Position numbers and translations under genes: made by a program
The notes under the pieces: model-generated
Told to the model about the DNA's origin: nothing
Database searches by the model: none
Seen by the model: only the letters and a program-made list of their open reading frames with translations
Assembly: GCA_021325315.1 (NCBI GenBank)
Contig: JAJPHK010000186.1
Span: 1 to 52,707, forward strand
Reading direction: 5' to 3'
Length of the DNA: 52,707 bases
Source: Alphaproteobacteria bacterium
Lineage (GTDB): Bacteria; Pseudomonadota; Alphaproteobacteria; Rhizobiales; Xanthobacteraceae
Shown here: positions 17,607-29,621 of the stretch, in pieces
How positions within the stretch are numbered: the first letter of the stretch is position 1
Layout of the letters: each line of letters starts with the position of its first letter

Positions 17607-19169
17607 TTAGGCACTTTGCGCGAGCGGGTCGCGCGATTTCTGGTAATCCGGCATTTCGGGCTGCGTGGAGGTTTCGCCAACCGGCGGGAGCGCCGTCATT
17701 ACGCGTTCGGCCGGGAAGGTGACGATCACTTCCGTCCCTTCGCGCAATTTCGATCGCAACGTGAAGCTTCCGCCATGCAGATCGATCAGCCCCTTCACGA
17801 TCGGAAGCCCAAGCCCCGCACCTTGCTCGGCGCTTTTCAGCGCGTTCGAGCCCTGGCCGAAAGACGAAAGTACGACGGAGATTTCTTCCTCCGGAATCCC
17901 CGGTCCGGTATCGCGCACGGAAAGATATTGTCCGCCCGACGCCGTCCAGCCGGCCTTGATCCAGATTTCGCCGCCCTGCGGCGTGAACTTGATCGCGTTG
18001 GAAAGAAGATTGAGGCAGATCTGCCGCACCGCGCGCTCGTCCGCCCACAGCTTCGGCAGCGCGGGCTCGTACAGATCGTGAATGGTGACGCCGCGGCTCC
18101 CCGCGCGCAACTTCAGAAGATGATGGCATTCCTCCGCGGCATGCACGAGGCTCACGGCTTCCTCGTTCAGCTCGTAGCGTCCGGCCTCGATGCGCGAGAG
18201 ATCGAGAATTTCGTTGATGAGATTCAAAAGATGCTGGCCGGAGTCGTGAATGTCGCCGGCATACTCGCCATAGACGGGAACGGCGTGCGCGCCCAGGAGC
18301 TGATTCTTCATCACTTCGGAAAAACCCAAAATCGCGTTCAGCGGCGTGCGCAGCTCGTGGCTCATTTGCGCGAGGAAGCGCGACTTCGCGAGATTTGCCG
18401 CTTCCGCGCGCCGCGCGACTTCCTCCGATTTCGCCTTTGCCTGCTCCATCTCGCCGATCAGGTCGTCGAGCTGGCTGCGCGCCTCCAGCGCCGAGATCGC
18501 CGACTGGTGCAAACGATTCGCGACCATGACGAAATAGGCCTCCGCGCCCGCGGTGAGTCCCGCGAGCACAAGGTCCTGCGGCTTTCCGCGGAGAAGATAT
18601 TGAATCACGACCATGCCCGCGACCGGCATGGTGGAAGCGTAAACGGCGGGCGGAACGCTCGCGGCAAGCATGGAAAAGACCGCGACGACCAAGAGCATCG
18701 CGAACAGCGAAAAATCGCCCGCGCCCTGCTGTCCGACATCGACGAGCACATTGATGTTCAACACCCAGGAAATGCCGAACAGGAAATCGAGAAGGATGAA
18801 GATGATCCGGAAGTGCCGCTGCGTCTCCATGTTGACCGGCGCCTTCATGAATCGGCGGCAGGCGGCGATGTTCAGCGAATGGATGGTGAGCGCGAGGAAT
18901 GTCCAGATCAGTGCCTGGTAACCGCCGGTCCAGAGGCTGGAGGCGAGGCCGACGAGCGAGACGAGAAGATAAAGAGCGAACGAGCCCCCAAGCCGGTGTT
19001 CCGCATAGAGCTTCAGGAGCTCATGGTCGTAGGCGGGCTTCAATCCCGTGGCCGAGGTCAGCGCATCGCGCGTCTCGCGGACGCTGCGATTGAGCTTTAA
19101 TCTTTGTTCATGGGCGGCCCGCGCAGCGTCTGCCGCGCGTTCGTCGCCCCGGGCCTTATGCCCAGTCAT
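17607..19169 (-). CDS. Membrane sensor histidine kinase
   Basis: The 520-residue protein has about six hydrophobic segments between residues 62 and 215. A short coiled coil then leads to a HisKA dimerisation domain with phospho-accepting His271 in QMSHELRTPLNAILGFSE. The HATPase domain follows, with the N-box NLLSNAIKFTP, DTGPGIP and GAGLGLPIVKGL. There is no receiver domain, and no response regulator gene is nearby, so it is an orphan kinase. It resembles the PleC/DivJ/PdhS group seen in alphaproteobacteria. The signal and partner are unknown. A retropepsin-like protease gene follows 17 bp downstream. Confidence 0.88.
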   Translation of the reverse strand: MTGHKARGDERAADAARAAHEQRLKLNRSVRETRDALTSATGLKPAYDHELLKLYAEHRLGGSFALYLLVSLVGLASSLWTGGYQALIWTFLALTIHSLNIAACRRFMKAPVNMETQRHFRIIFILLDFLFGISWVLNINVLVDVGQQGAGDFSLFAMLLVVAVFSMLAASVPPAVYASTMPVAGMVVIQYLLRGKPQDLVLAGLTAGAEAYFVMVANRLHQSAISALEARSQLDDLIGEMEQAKAKSEEVARRAEAANLAKSRFLAQMSHELRTPLNAILGFSEVMKNQLLGAHAVPVYGEYAGDIHDSGQHLLNLINEILDLSRIEAGRYELNEEAVSLVHAAEECHHLLKLRAGSRGVTIHDLYEPALPKLWADERAVRQICLNLLSNAIKFTPQGGEIWIKAGWTASGGQYLSVRDTGPGIPEEEISVVLSSFGQGSNALKSAEQGAGLGLPIVKGLIDLHGGSFTLRSKLREGTEVIVTFPAERVMTALPPVGETSTQPEMPDYQKSRDPLAQSA

Positions 19170-19335
19170 GATGTTGATCCGCCGACCGAAATGACTAAGG
19201 AACGATTGCCGGAGGGTGGTTAACAGCGGGCTCAGGAATATGGTTAATGAGTTCTAAATCGGCTTTCCGGCCGGGGGATTTTTCGCCGTGGCGCCGCGAC
19301 TTAGGCTACGCGGCCGCGGAGCGGGGAGGAGCGAG

Positions 19336-19947
19336 ATGAAGCTGTATGACGGCGGCCGCGCGCCCAGTCCGCGGCGTGTGCGCATCTTCCTCGCCGAGAA
19401 GGGCCTCGACGTTCCGAAGGTGCCGGTCGATCTCGGGAAGCTGGAGCAGAAGGATCCGGAATTCCTGAAAGTGAATCCCATGGCGCGCGTGCCGGTTCTG
19501 GTGCTCGACGACGGCACGGTGATTTCGGAGACGATGGCGATCTCGCGTTATTTCGAGATGCTGCATCCGGAGCCGAATTTGCTGGGCCGCGATGCGCTCG
19601 AAGTGGCGAAAATCGAGATGTGGAATCGGCGCCTGGAGCACGGGCTCTATACTTACGTGCAGGCAGTCTTCCGCCACACGCATCCTGCGATGGCCGAGAT
19701 GGAAAAGCCGCAGGTCGCGGCCTGGGCGGAAGCGAACCGCCCGCGCGTGTTCGAATTTCTGGAAATCTTCGACCGCGAACTCGCGAACCGCCGCTTCGCC
19801 GCCCTAGACCGCTTCACGGTCGCGGACATCACCGGCCTCGTTTCGGTCGATTTCATGAAGCCGGCGAAGCTCGCAATTCCCGACGAGTTCGCGAACGTGA
19901 AGCGCTGGCATGCCGAAATCTCGGCGCGCCCGAGCGCGGGGGCTTAA
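19336..19947 (+). CDS. Glutathione S-transferase family protein
   Basis: The 203-residue protein has an N-terminal thioredoxin-like domain (MKLYDGGRAPSPRRVRIFLA, then the cis-proline VNPMARVPVLVLDDG and the gamma-glutamyl-binding ISETMAIS). The helical C-terminal domain ends with FTVADITGL. The start has GGGAGGA upstream. It probably conjugates or reduces electrophiles with glutathione in the cytoplasm. It is a single gene opposite the histidine kinase and ends at an intergenic repeat. The substrate is unknown. Confidence 0.88.
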   Translation: MKLYDGGRAPSPRRVRIFLAEKGLDVPKVPVDLGKLEQKDPEFLKVNPMARVPVLVLDDGTVISETMAISRYFEMLHPEPNLLGRDALEVAKIEMWNRRLEHGLYTYVQAVFRHTHPAMAEMEKPQVAAWAEANRPRVFEFLEIFDRELANRRFAALDRFTVADITGLVSVDFMKPAKLAIPDEFANVKRWHAEISARPSAGA

Positions 19948-19948
19948 T

Positions 19949-20058
19949 CCTCACCCTGAGGAGGCCAGCGAAGCTGGCCGTCTCGAAGGGTCCATCCGTG
20001 ATTCACGGGCCTCATCCTTCGAGACAGCCGTCTTCGGTGGCTTCCTCAGGATGGGGGT
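19949..20058. repeat. Intergenic repeat, family B copy 1 (CTCACCCTGAGGA...TCCTCAGGATG)
   Basis: An imperfect palindromic element lies between the convergent GST and dehydrogenase genes. The outer arms are CTCACCCTGAGGA and TCCTCAGGATG; inner pieces include GCCAGCGAAGCTGGC and TCTCGAAGG / CCTTCGAGA. Related copies occur at 43956-44166 and 44245-44336. Confidence 0.75.
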
Positions 20059-20065
20059 CTGAATG

Positions 20066-20935
20066 TTAGCGATTGAGCAGCGCGATCAGGCTTGACGTAT
20101 CCCAGCGCTTGCCGCCCATCTTCTGCACTTCCGAATAGAATTGATCGACAAGCGCCGTCACGGGGAGGTGCGCGCCGTTCCGCCGCGCTTCGGCGAGGCA
20201 AATGCCTAGATCCTTGCGCATCCAGTCGACGGCGAAGCCGTAATCGAATTTTCCCGCCGCCATCGTCTTGTAGCGGTTTTCCATCTGCCACGATTGCGCG
20301 GCGCCCTTCGAGATCGTCGCGATCAATTTCTCGATGTCGAGCCCGGCCTTCATCGCGAAGTGCAGACCTTCCGCGAGCCCCTGCACGAGGCCGGCGATGC
20401 AAATCTGGTTCACCATTTTCGCGAGCTGCCCCGCGCCCGGCTTGCCCATCAGGTTGCAGGCCTTGGCGTAGGACATGATCACCTTTTCGGCCCGCTCGAA
20501 CGGGCCCTGGTCGCCGCCGCACATCACGGTGAGCACGCCGTTCTCCGCACCCGCCTGGCCGCCCGATACCGGCGCGTCGACGAAATCGAAGCCGTTCTTC
20601 TTCGCGCCCTCATAAAGCTCGCGCGCAATTTCCGCCGAGGCGGTAGTGTGGTCGACCAGCACCGCGCCTTTTTTCATGCCGTGGAACGCGCCGTCCTTGC
20701 CGAGCATGACTTCGCGGAGATCGTTGTCGTTGCCGACGCAGGCCATGACGAAGTCCTGGCCCTCGGCCGCTTCCTTCGGCGTCTTCGCGCTTTTGCCGCC
20801 GAACTGCTTCACCCACTGGTCGGCTTTTGTGGCGGTGCGATTATAGACGGTGACCTCGTGGCCGCCCTTGGTTTTGAGGTGTCCGGCCATCGGATACCCC
20901 ATCACGCCCAAACCCAGAAAAGCTACCTTCGCCAT
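20066..20935 (-). CDS. NAD-binding beta-hydroxyacid dehydrogenase (3-hydroxyisobutyrate dehydrogenase family)
   Basis: The 289-residue protein begins with the Rossmann motif FLGLGVMGYPMAGHL. It carries the substrate-binding DAPVSGGQAGAENG near residue 120 and the catalytic lysine in GQLAKMVNQ (about K173). These are the family marks of 3-hydroxyisobutyrate dehydrogenase, tartronate semialdehyde reductase and relatives. It oxidises or reduces a beta-hydroxy acid with NAD(P). It stands alone between a GST and mrp on the other strand, so the substrate is not resolved. A reduced-sulfonate substrate such as 3-sulfolactaldehyde is possible in the family but unsupported here. Confidence 0.88.
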   Translation of the reverse strand: MAKVAFLGLGVMGYPMAGHLKTKGGHEVTVYNRTATKADQWVKQFGGKSAKTPKEAAEGQDFVMACVGNDNDLREVMLGKDGAFHGMKKGAVLVDHTTASAEIARELYEGAKKNGFDFVDAPVSGGQAGAENGVLTVMCGGDQGPFERAEKVIMSYAKACNLMGKPGAGQLAKMVNQICIAGLVQGLAEGLHFAMKAGLDIEKLIATISKGAAQSWQMENRYKTMAAGKFDYGFAVDWMRKDLGICLAEARRNGAHLPVTALVDQFYSEVQKMGGKRWDTSSLIALLNR

Positions 20936-21101
20936 GTCGTCCGTCTCCCTGTCTTGCGTCGCGGGCTTGCCGCCCGCTATTTCCGCCCCATAGGTCATTC
21001 TTGAGGTGCCTTCGTCAACTGCAATTGCCGCATGGCTTGCATTGACGCTATCTCCGCTGCGCTTATGGTGGCGCCGAAATTCCGCGATATTGGACGATGT
21101 T

Positions 21102-23353
<2,252 letters not shown>

Positions 23354-23421
23354 ACGGGTGCGAATACCGTTAATCTAGATAGAAAGTTGCGACTTTAGGG
23401 TTAGTTGGCGGTAACCCTTGA

Positions 23422-24561
<1,140 letters not shown>

Positions 24562-24588
24562 GCGTAATCTCGGTCTCGCAAGAAGAAA

Positions 24589-24620
24589 CCCCGGCGCTCA
24601 GGCGCCGGGGTTTTTGTTTT
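24589..24620. terminator. Rho-independent terminator between the TRAP binding-protein and membrane-subunit genes
   Basis: A perfect 9-bp GC stem (24589-24597 with 24602-24610) with a TCAG loop is followed by TTTTTGTTTT. It terminates the plus-strand binding-protein gene and lies 4 bp past the stop of dctM on the other strand. An A-rich 5' side may also help the opposite direction. Confidence 0.92.
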
Positions 24621-24623
24621 GCC

Positions 24624-26300
24624 CTACTGAATTTTCGGCGGCTCAATCGCGGGCGGCGGGCCGATATCGGGCACGCCGATGTCCGGAAGCTGGATTTCGA
24701 TCTTGACCTTGTTCGGGTCGATGCCTGTGCCGAGCCCCTTGTAGTGCATCACCATCGCCGGGAAGAAAATCACCAGCGCCACCATGATGACCTGAATGGC
24801 CACGAACGGAATCGCACCCCAGTAGATTTGCCCGGTGGTGACACCGTCGGTGCGCTTACCGGTGACCCGGTCGATGTAGCTTTCCTTTGGCGCGACCGAA
24901 CGCAAATAGAAGAGGGCGAAGCCGAACGGCGGATGCATGAACGAAGTCTGCATATTCACACCGAGGATCACGCCGAACCAGATGAGATCGATGCCGAGCT
25001 TTTCGGCCGGTCCGGCCAGAAGCGGGATGACAATGAAAGCGATCTCGAAGAAATCGAGGAAGAAGGCGAGGAAGAAGACGAACGTATTGACAAAGATCAG
25101 AAAGCCAATTTGCCCGCCCGGCAGCGAAATCAGCAAATCCTCCACCCAGCGATGACCGTCGACTCCGTAGAAAGTAAGCGAAAACGTGCGCGCGCCGAGC
25201 AGGATAAAGACGACGAAGGAGGAGAGTTTCGCGGTGGCTTCCGTCGCCTGTTTGACGATGTTCCAGGTGAGGCGGCGCTTGAAAAAGGCGAGCAAGAGCG
25301 CACCGGTCGCGCCCATCGCGCCGCCTTCCGTGGGCGTGGCGAGCCCGATGAAGATCGTGCCAAGCACGAGGAAGATCAGGAAGAGGGGCGGCACCATCGC
25401 GAAGGTGACCTGCTGCGCCATAAGCGACAGGAGCCGGAATCCCGTCATATGCGAGATCACCCAGTTGATGACGGCGACCACGAAAGCGAACACGATGCCG
25501 ACGAACATAGTGAGCACGACGAAATCGGCCCCGTGCGTTTCCGAATTGCGCATCACGAACCAGGCAAAGACGGCGCTGACCGCCGTAAGGATCGCAAGCG
25601 ATGTCAGCCCGCGGTTGCCGTTCGGCTCGCGAAAGCCGACCGCCTCCACCGGAAGCCCTGGCGCGGCCTTGGGAAAAAAGATCGTGACGAAAAAAACATA
25701 GACAGCATAAAGGCCCGCGAGAACGATACCCGGAATGAATGCGCCCTCATACATATCGCCGACCGAGCGGCCGAGCTGGTCGGCCATGACGATCAAGACG
25801 AGCGACGGCGGAATGATCTGCGCGAGCGTGCCCGACGCCGCGATCACGCCGGTCGCGACGCGCCGGTCGTATCCGTAACGCAGCATGATCGGGAGCGAAA
25901 TGAGCCCCATCGAAATGACGGAAGCCGCGACGACGCCCGTTGTCGCGGCAAGCAACGCGCCGACGAAAATCACCGCATAGGCGAGCCCGCCGCGCACCGT
26001 GCCGAAGAGTTGCCCGATCGTGTCGAGCAGATCCTCCGCCATGCCGGATCGCTCCAATATGAGTCCCATGAAAGTGAAGAAAGGGATCGCGAGCAGGACG
26101 TCGTTGTTCATGACGCCGTAGATGCGTTCCGGCAGGGCTTGCAGGAAGTCCGGCTGAAACAGACCGAGCTCGATACCGAGCAGCGCATAGATGAGGCCGA
26201 CGGCCGCAAGCGAGAACGCCGCCGGATAGCCGAGCAGGAGCACGACCACGAGCGAAGCGAACATGATCGGCGCCATATAGTGGATCAATAACGTGGTCAC
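24624..26300 (-). CDS. TRAP transporter large membrane subunit (DctM family)
   Basis: The 558-residue protein has the DctM layout of 12 or more hydrophobic segments and family motifs such as IPFFTFMGLILERSGMAEDL near residue 72 and ASGTLAQIIPPSLVLIVMAD near residue 155. It is longer than typical DctM (about 430), through a central insertion with extra hydrophobic stretches and a proline-rich tail ending PAIEPPKIQ. The long form accompanies TakP-type systems. The GTG start overlaps the DctQ stop by four bases. It is the sodium-coupled transport channel for the two TakP-like proteins next door. Confidence 0.88.
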   Translation of the reverse strand: MTTLLIHYMAPIMFASLVVVLLLGYPAAFSLAAVGLIYALLGIELGLFQPDFLQALPERIYGVMNNDVLLAIPFFTFMGLILERSGMAEDLLDTIGQLFGTVRGGLAYAVIFVGALLAATTGVVAASVISMGLISLPIMLRYGYDRRVATGVIAASGTLAQIIPPSLVLIVMADQLGRSVGDMYEGAFIPGIVLAGLYAVYVFFVTIFFPKAAPGLPVEAVGFREPNGNRGLTSLAILTAVSAVFAWFVMRNSETHGADFVVLTMFVGIVFAFVVAVINWVISHMTGFRLLSLMAQQVTFAMVPPLFLIFLVLGTIFIGLATPTEGGAMGATGALLLAFFKRRLTWNIVKQATEATAKLSSFVVFILLGARTFSLTFYGVDGHRWVEDLLISLPGGQIGFLIFVNTFVFFLAFFLDFFEIAFIVIPLLAGPAEKLGIDLIWFGVILGVNMQTSFMHPPFGFALFYLRSVAPKESYIDRVTGKRTDGVTTGQIYWGAIPFVAIQVIMVALVIFFPAMVMHYKGLGTGIDPNKVKIEIQLPDIGVPDIGPPPAIEPPKIQ

Positions 26301-26902
26301 GATTTGGCTCCGTGCTTCGACTCGGCTTCTTCGATCGCTTTAATGACCTCCTGCGCCTCCGCTTCGGCCGCGTTCGGCTTCTCGGCATGCGGATCGGGAA
26401 TAAGGCCGCGCATCACCGCGATCCGCTTGATGATCTCGGAAATGCACTGCACGAGCAGTAGCGTGAAGCAGACGGGGACAAGCAATTTCGCAGGCCAAAC
26501 CGTGAGGCCGCCGGCGTTCGGGGATTGCTCGTTGATTTTGTAGGACGCCTCGAAGAACGGCCATCCGGTGATAACCAGCACGGCGGCGAACGGCAGCAAA
26601 AAGAAAACGTGCCCGAACAGATCGATCGAGTCGCGTACCCGTTTCGGAAGCATGTTGTTCACGATGTCGATGCGGATATGCTCGTTCGCGATCAGCGTCC
26701 ATGACGCGCAGAGAAGAAAAACAACCGCGAACAAGTACCATTGCAGTTCGAGCCATGAGTTGGAGCTCACGTCGAAGAGCTTGCGTATAATTGCGTTTAC
26801 GGTGGAGACCAGAACAGCCGCGAGAATTGCCCAGGCGGCGATCTTTCCGATCCAGGTATTGCCCGCGTCAATGACGCGGCTCAGCTTGAGCAGTCCGGTC
26901 AC
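26297..26902 (-). CDS. TRAP transporter small membrane subunit (DctQ family)
   Basis: The 201-residue membrane protein has four hydrophobic segments and the DctQ-type SWLELQWYLFAVVFLLCAS tract near residue 55. A charged C-terminal tail follows (about residues 165-201). The GTG start is preceded by AAGGGGGG. It is translationally coupled to the large subunit. The 203-bp region upstream, up to the end of moaA, must hold its promoter; no clear operator was seen there. A GC hairpin GCGCG-AGCAG-CGCGC lies in that spacer near 26940. Confidence 0.85.
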   Translation of the reverse strand: MTGLLKLSRVIDAGNTWIGKIAAWAILAAVLVSTVNAIIRKLFDVSSNSWLELQWYLFAVVFLLCASWTLIANEHIRIDIVNNMLPKRVRDSIDLFGHVFFLLPFAAVLVITGWPFFEASYKINEQSPNAGGLTVWPAKLLVPVCFTLLLVQCISEIIKRIAVMRGLIPDPHAEKPNAAEAEAQEVIKAIEEAESKHGAKS

Positions 26903-27105
26903 GTTCCCCCCTTAGAAGCGAGCCGTTCTTTTTGATTTGCGCGAGCAGCGCGCTTGTTATTTTGGCTTAGGCTTCGTTGATGAGGCACCATAGCGGATCG
27001 AATCGAGCGATCAAGCATTGATGCGGCGCGAAATCTGCGTCCCACACAAATATGCCAGCCATTTTAGCCAAGTTCCGGCTGCGACCAAATGCGCAGCGGA
27101 AAACG

Positions 27106-28140
27106 TTAACCGCCGGTCATGCTCATATGGCGGGCAACCGCCGGCTGCCTGGTGCGGCGGTCGATCACGAAATCATGGCCTTTCGGCTTACGCGCGATCG
27201 CATCGTCAATCGCGGCGTGCAGGAGATCGTCGCTCTCCGAAGCACGGAGCGGGGTGCGCAGATCGGCGGAATCCTCCTGGCCGAGGCACATATAGATGGT
27301 GCCTGTGCAGGTGACGCGCACCCGGTTGCAGCCTTCGCAGAAATTGTGCGTGAGCGGCGTAATAAAGCCGAGCCGCCCGCCGGTTTCCTTCACGCGCACA
27401 TAGCGGGCGGGGCCGCCGGTGCGATAGTCGATGTCTTCGAGCGTATAGCGCTCGGAAAGCCTCGCCCGCACCAGCGAAAGTGGTAGATATTGATCGACGC
27501 GCTCCGGCCCTACCTCGCCGAGCGGCATCACTTCAATGAGCGACAGATCCATGCCGCGGCCATGCGCCCATTCGAGGAGCGTGGGGATTTCGTGTTCGTT
27601 CTCGTCCTTGAGCGCAACGGCGTTCAGCTTCACATGCAGGCCCGCCGCCTGCGCCGCGTCGATCCCTTCCATTACCTTCTTGAGGTCGCCCCATCGTGTA
27701 AGCGCGCGGAATTTCGCTTCATCGAGCGTATCCAGCGAAACATTCACCCGCTTCACGCCGATATCGGCAAGCTCCTTCGCATAGCGCGAAAGTTGCGAAC
27801 CGTTCGTCGTGAGCGTGAGCTCGTCGAGCGCGCCGCTCTTCAAATGCCGCGCGAGCGAGCGGAACAGCACCATGATGTCGCGCCGCACCAGCGGCTCGCC
27901 GCCTGTGAGCCGCAATTTCCGCACCCCGCGCGCGACGAAGGCCGAGCACAGCCGGTCGAGCTCCTCGAGCGACAGGAGATCCTTCTTCGGCAGAAAGGTC
28001 ATGTTTTCCGCCATGCAATAGACGCAGCGGAAGTCGCAGCGGTCGGTAACGGAAACCCGCAGATAGGTGATCGCCCGTCCGAAGCGGTCGATCATCCCGG
28101 GAAGGGAGGTCTCGCCCTTAATGTCCGGCTTCACGTTCAT
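27106..28140 (-). CDS. moaA: GTP 3',8-cyclase, molybdenum cofactor biosynthesis
   Basis: The 344-residue radical SAM enzyme has the N-terminal cluster motif [11 protein letters not shown] near residue 35. A second cluster is bound by cysteines in [20 protein letters not shown] near residue 265, and the C-terminus is the double glycine MSMTGG. It converts GTP to the cyclic intermediate of molybdopterin with MoaC. It stands alone here; other moa genes are not in the window. A molybdopterin oxidoreductase at 36553 is a potential user of the cofactor. Confidence 0.95.
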   Translation of the reverse strand: MNVKPDIKGETSLPGMIDRFGRAITYLRVSVTDRCDFRCVYCMAENMTFLPKKDLLSLEELDRLCSAFVARGVRKLRLTGGEPLVRRDIMVLFRSLARHLKSGALDELTLTTNGSQLSRYAKELADIGVKRVNVSLDTLDEAKFRALTRWGDLKKVMEGIDAAQAAGLHVKLNAVALKDENEHEIPTLLEWAHGRGMDLSLIEVMPLGEVGPERVDQYLPLSLVRARLSERYTLEDIDYRTGGPARYVRVKETGGRLGFITPLTHNFCEGCNRVRVTCTGTIYMCLGQEDSADLRTPLRASESDDLLHAAIDDAIARKPKGHDFVIDRRTRQPAVARHMSMTGG

Positions 28141-28238
28141 GCCTTTTAATATATGCGGAATTCCCCGCCCTCGAAAGGTGCCGAAGCTGCTTGCGCCCCG
28201 CGAATTCGGCGCTAGCTTGCGGCCTCAGGAGAAATTGA

Positions 28239-28628
28239 ATGCCCCAAAATCAACCTTCGCACACGCACTGGCCGACGGAATTGCGCCTGCGCAAGGACCG
28301 CAAGGCGCTCGTGGTTTCGTTCGAAAACGGCGAACGGTTCGAGCTCCCCGCCGAATATCTTCGCGTCGAGAGTCCGAGCGCCGAAGTGCAGGGACACCAC
28401 CCCGACCAGCGGCAGCTCGTCGGCGGCAAGCGCGACGTGCAAATTCTCGAAATCCATCCGGTCGGCAATTACGCCGTGCGGCTCGTCTTCGACGACATGC
28501 ATTCGACTGGAATCTATTCGTGGGAATACCTCGCCGAGCTCGGCCACGATCATGAAAAGCGCTTTTCGCGTTACCTGGATGAGTTGAAGTTGAAGGGTAT
28601 GAGCCGCGAGCCTTTGAAACGGCACTAG
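28239..28628 (+). CDS. DUF971 (gamma-butyrobetaine hydroxylase-like N-terminal domain) protein
   Basis: The 129-residue protein consists of one DUF971/GBBH-like domain, with WPTELRLRKDRKALVVSFEN, then ELPAEYLRVESPSAEVQGH and YAVRLVFDDMHSTGIYSW. In eukaryotic hydroxylases this domain binds zinc. Bacterial stand-alone forms are linked to iron-sulfur protein maturation only by genomic association. It diverges from moaA across about 100 bp. Function is not established, but the family assignment is firm. Confidence 0.85.
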   Translation: MPQNQPSHTHWPTELRLRKDRKALVVSFENGERFELPAEYLRVESPSAEVQGHHPDQRQLVGGKRDVQILEIHPVGNYAVRLVFDDMHSTGIYSWEYLAELGHDHEKRFSRYLDELKLKGMSREPLKRH

Positions 28629-28647
28629 GGTTCGGCGCGAGAAACAA

Positions 28648-28896
28648 TTACCAGCTTGGAATGGAGCGGGAGTTGCCCGGGATCGAGCGCGGCCCGACGG
28701 GCTCCGAATTCTGACGCGGGATCGAATGGAAGTTTTCCGGAATCGAACCGAAGTTTCGAGGGATCGAAGTGGAGGGATATCTGTAGTTATTCATTTCGAC
28801 GGCGGTGTCTCCGGATTCGACGCTGCTGTATTGCGCAAACGCTGGTGCCGGCACGGTGGCTAGCAAAAAGACGGCAAGGATTTTGTATGCGTTCAC
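28648..28896 (-). CDS. Small secreted protein with Ser-Ile-Pro repeats
   Basis: An 82-residue protein starts at GTG 28896 behind a clear AGGAG site. A signal peptide (to AFAQ, about residue 22) is followed by an acidic stretch and then a C-terminal half built from repeated SIPxN units (SIPRNFG, SIPENFH, SIPRQNS, SIPGNSR, SIPSW). No family is recognised. The mature part is about 60 residues, hydrophilic and lacks cysteine. It may be a periplasmic or surface structural peptide. Coding is supported by the signal peptide, ribosome site and regular repeats. Confidence 0.6.
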   Translation of the reverse strand: MNAYKILAVFLLATVPAPAFAQYSSVESGDTAVEMNNYRYPSTSIPRNFGSIPENFHSIPRQNSEPVGPRSIPGNSRSIPSW

Positions 28897-29015
28897 GAAC
28901 GTCTCCTGCGACAGGCGACTCGAAAACGCTGCGCTCTCCGGGAAGTTCCAGCCGAGCTCTTTGTAACGCGCGGATCGTTGAATTTGATGAAAATTCTTAT
29001 GAAGCGCGACACAAA

Positions 29016-29048
29016 AGGAGTCCGATGAAAATCGGACTCCTCTTTTTT
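29016..29048. terminator. Bidirectional rho-independent terminator
   Basis: An 11-bp perfect stem (29016-29026 with 29031-29041) carries a GAAA loop, with CTTTTTT on one side and TTTT on the other strand. It lies 17 bp past the stop of the minus-strand gene at 29065 and probably serves that gene. Confidence 0.85.
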
Positions 29049-29064
29049 CACTCCGAGGTAGAAA

Positions 29065-29331
29065 TTATTTGTTTTGACCCGGAGCGTAACCCGAAGCGCC
29101 GGGTTGTCCGCTTTTGCTGCCTTTATCCTGCATCTCGTGTCCGGGTGCATAACCCGATGCCCCGGGGCTGCCTGTCTTCGGCCCTTTTTGCTGCATCTCG
29201 TGTCCCGGCGACATTTGCGACGCGCCGCCGCCGGTGTTCGATCCGCCCTTGCTCTTTCCTTGACCTTGCGCGAATGCGATCGCCGGTGCGACGATCAGCG
29301 CGAAAATTGCGAGAGCCTTCCTCACATTCAT
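29065..29331 (-). CDS. Small secreted glycine-rich protein with GASGYAPGHEMQ repeats
   Basis: The 88-residue protein has a signal peptide (to AIAFAQ, about residue 22). A Gly/Ser/Lys-rich mature part follows, with repeated units PGHEMQQKG, PGASGYAPGHEMQDKG and PGASGYAPGQ. Proteins with this GASGYAPG(H)EMQ repeat are common in Bradyrhizobium-like genomes and have no known function. It has its own terminator downstream. An extracellular or periplasmic stress role is only a guess. Confidence 0.7.
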   Translation of the reverse strand: MNVRKALAIFALIVAPAIAFAQGQGKSKGGSNTGGGASQMSPGHEMQQKGPKTGSPGASGYAPGHEMQDKGSKSGQPGASGYAPGQNK

Positions 29332-29485
29332 GTTGTCCTCCGTCTCTCATCAGCGGGGGCAACGTCCTGGATTCTTCGAAGTTCCTATATCCGCACGCGG
29401 AACCGAAGAAGGAGAAATCGTGAAATGGTCGCGTCGTTTCCTTGGCGGAAACAAATCATTTGTAGGAAGAATTGCTCGGGGAAAA

Positions 29486-29560
29486 TGGTGGGCGCGACAG
29501 GGATTGAACCTGTGACCCCTCCCGTGTGAAGGGAGTGCTCTCCCGCTGAGCTACGCGCCC
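29486..29560 (-). tRNA. tRNA-Val(CAC)
   Basis: The minus strand reads a full cloverleaf. The acceptor GGGCGCG pairs with CGCGCCC, the D arm is GCTC/GAGC, and the anticodon stem CTCCC/GGGAG encloses loop TTCACAC with anticodon CAC (valine codon GTG). The T arm is ACAGG-TTCAATC-CCTGT. The discriminator A and the CCA end are encoded at 29486-29489. Confidence 0.96.
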
Positions 29561-29621
29561 GTACCGGCCAGCGATGTAAGGAAGCCGTCGGCGAAGTGTC
29601 AAGCGAAGCTTTGCCAGCGTC

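Noticed and set aside
17616-19100. Long plus-strand open frame opposite the histidine kinase
   Set aside because: The kinase motifs on the other strand are decisive; this frame has only Arg/His-rich noise.
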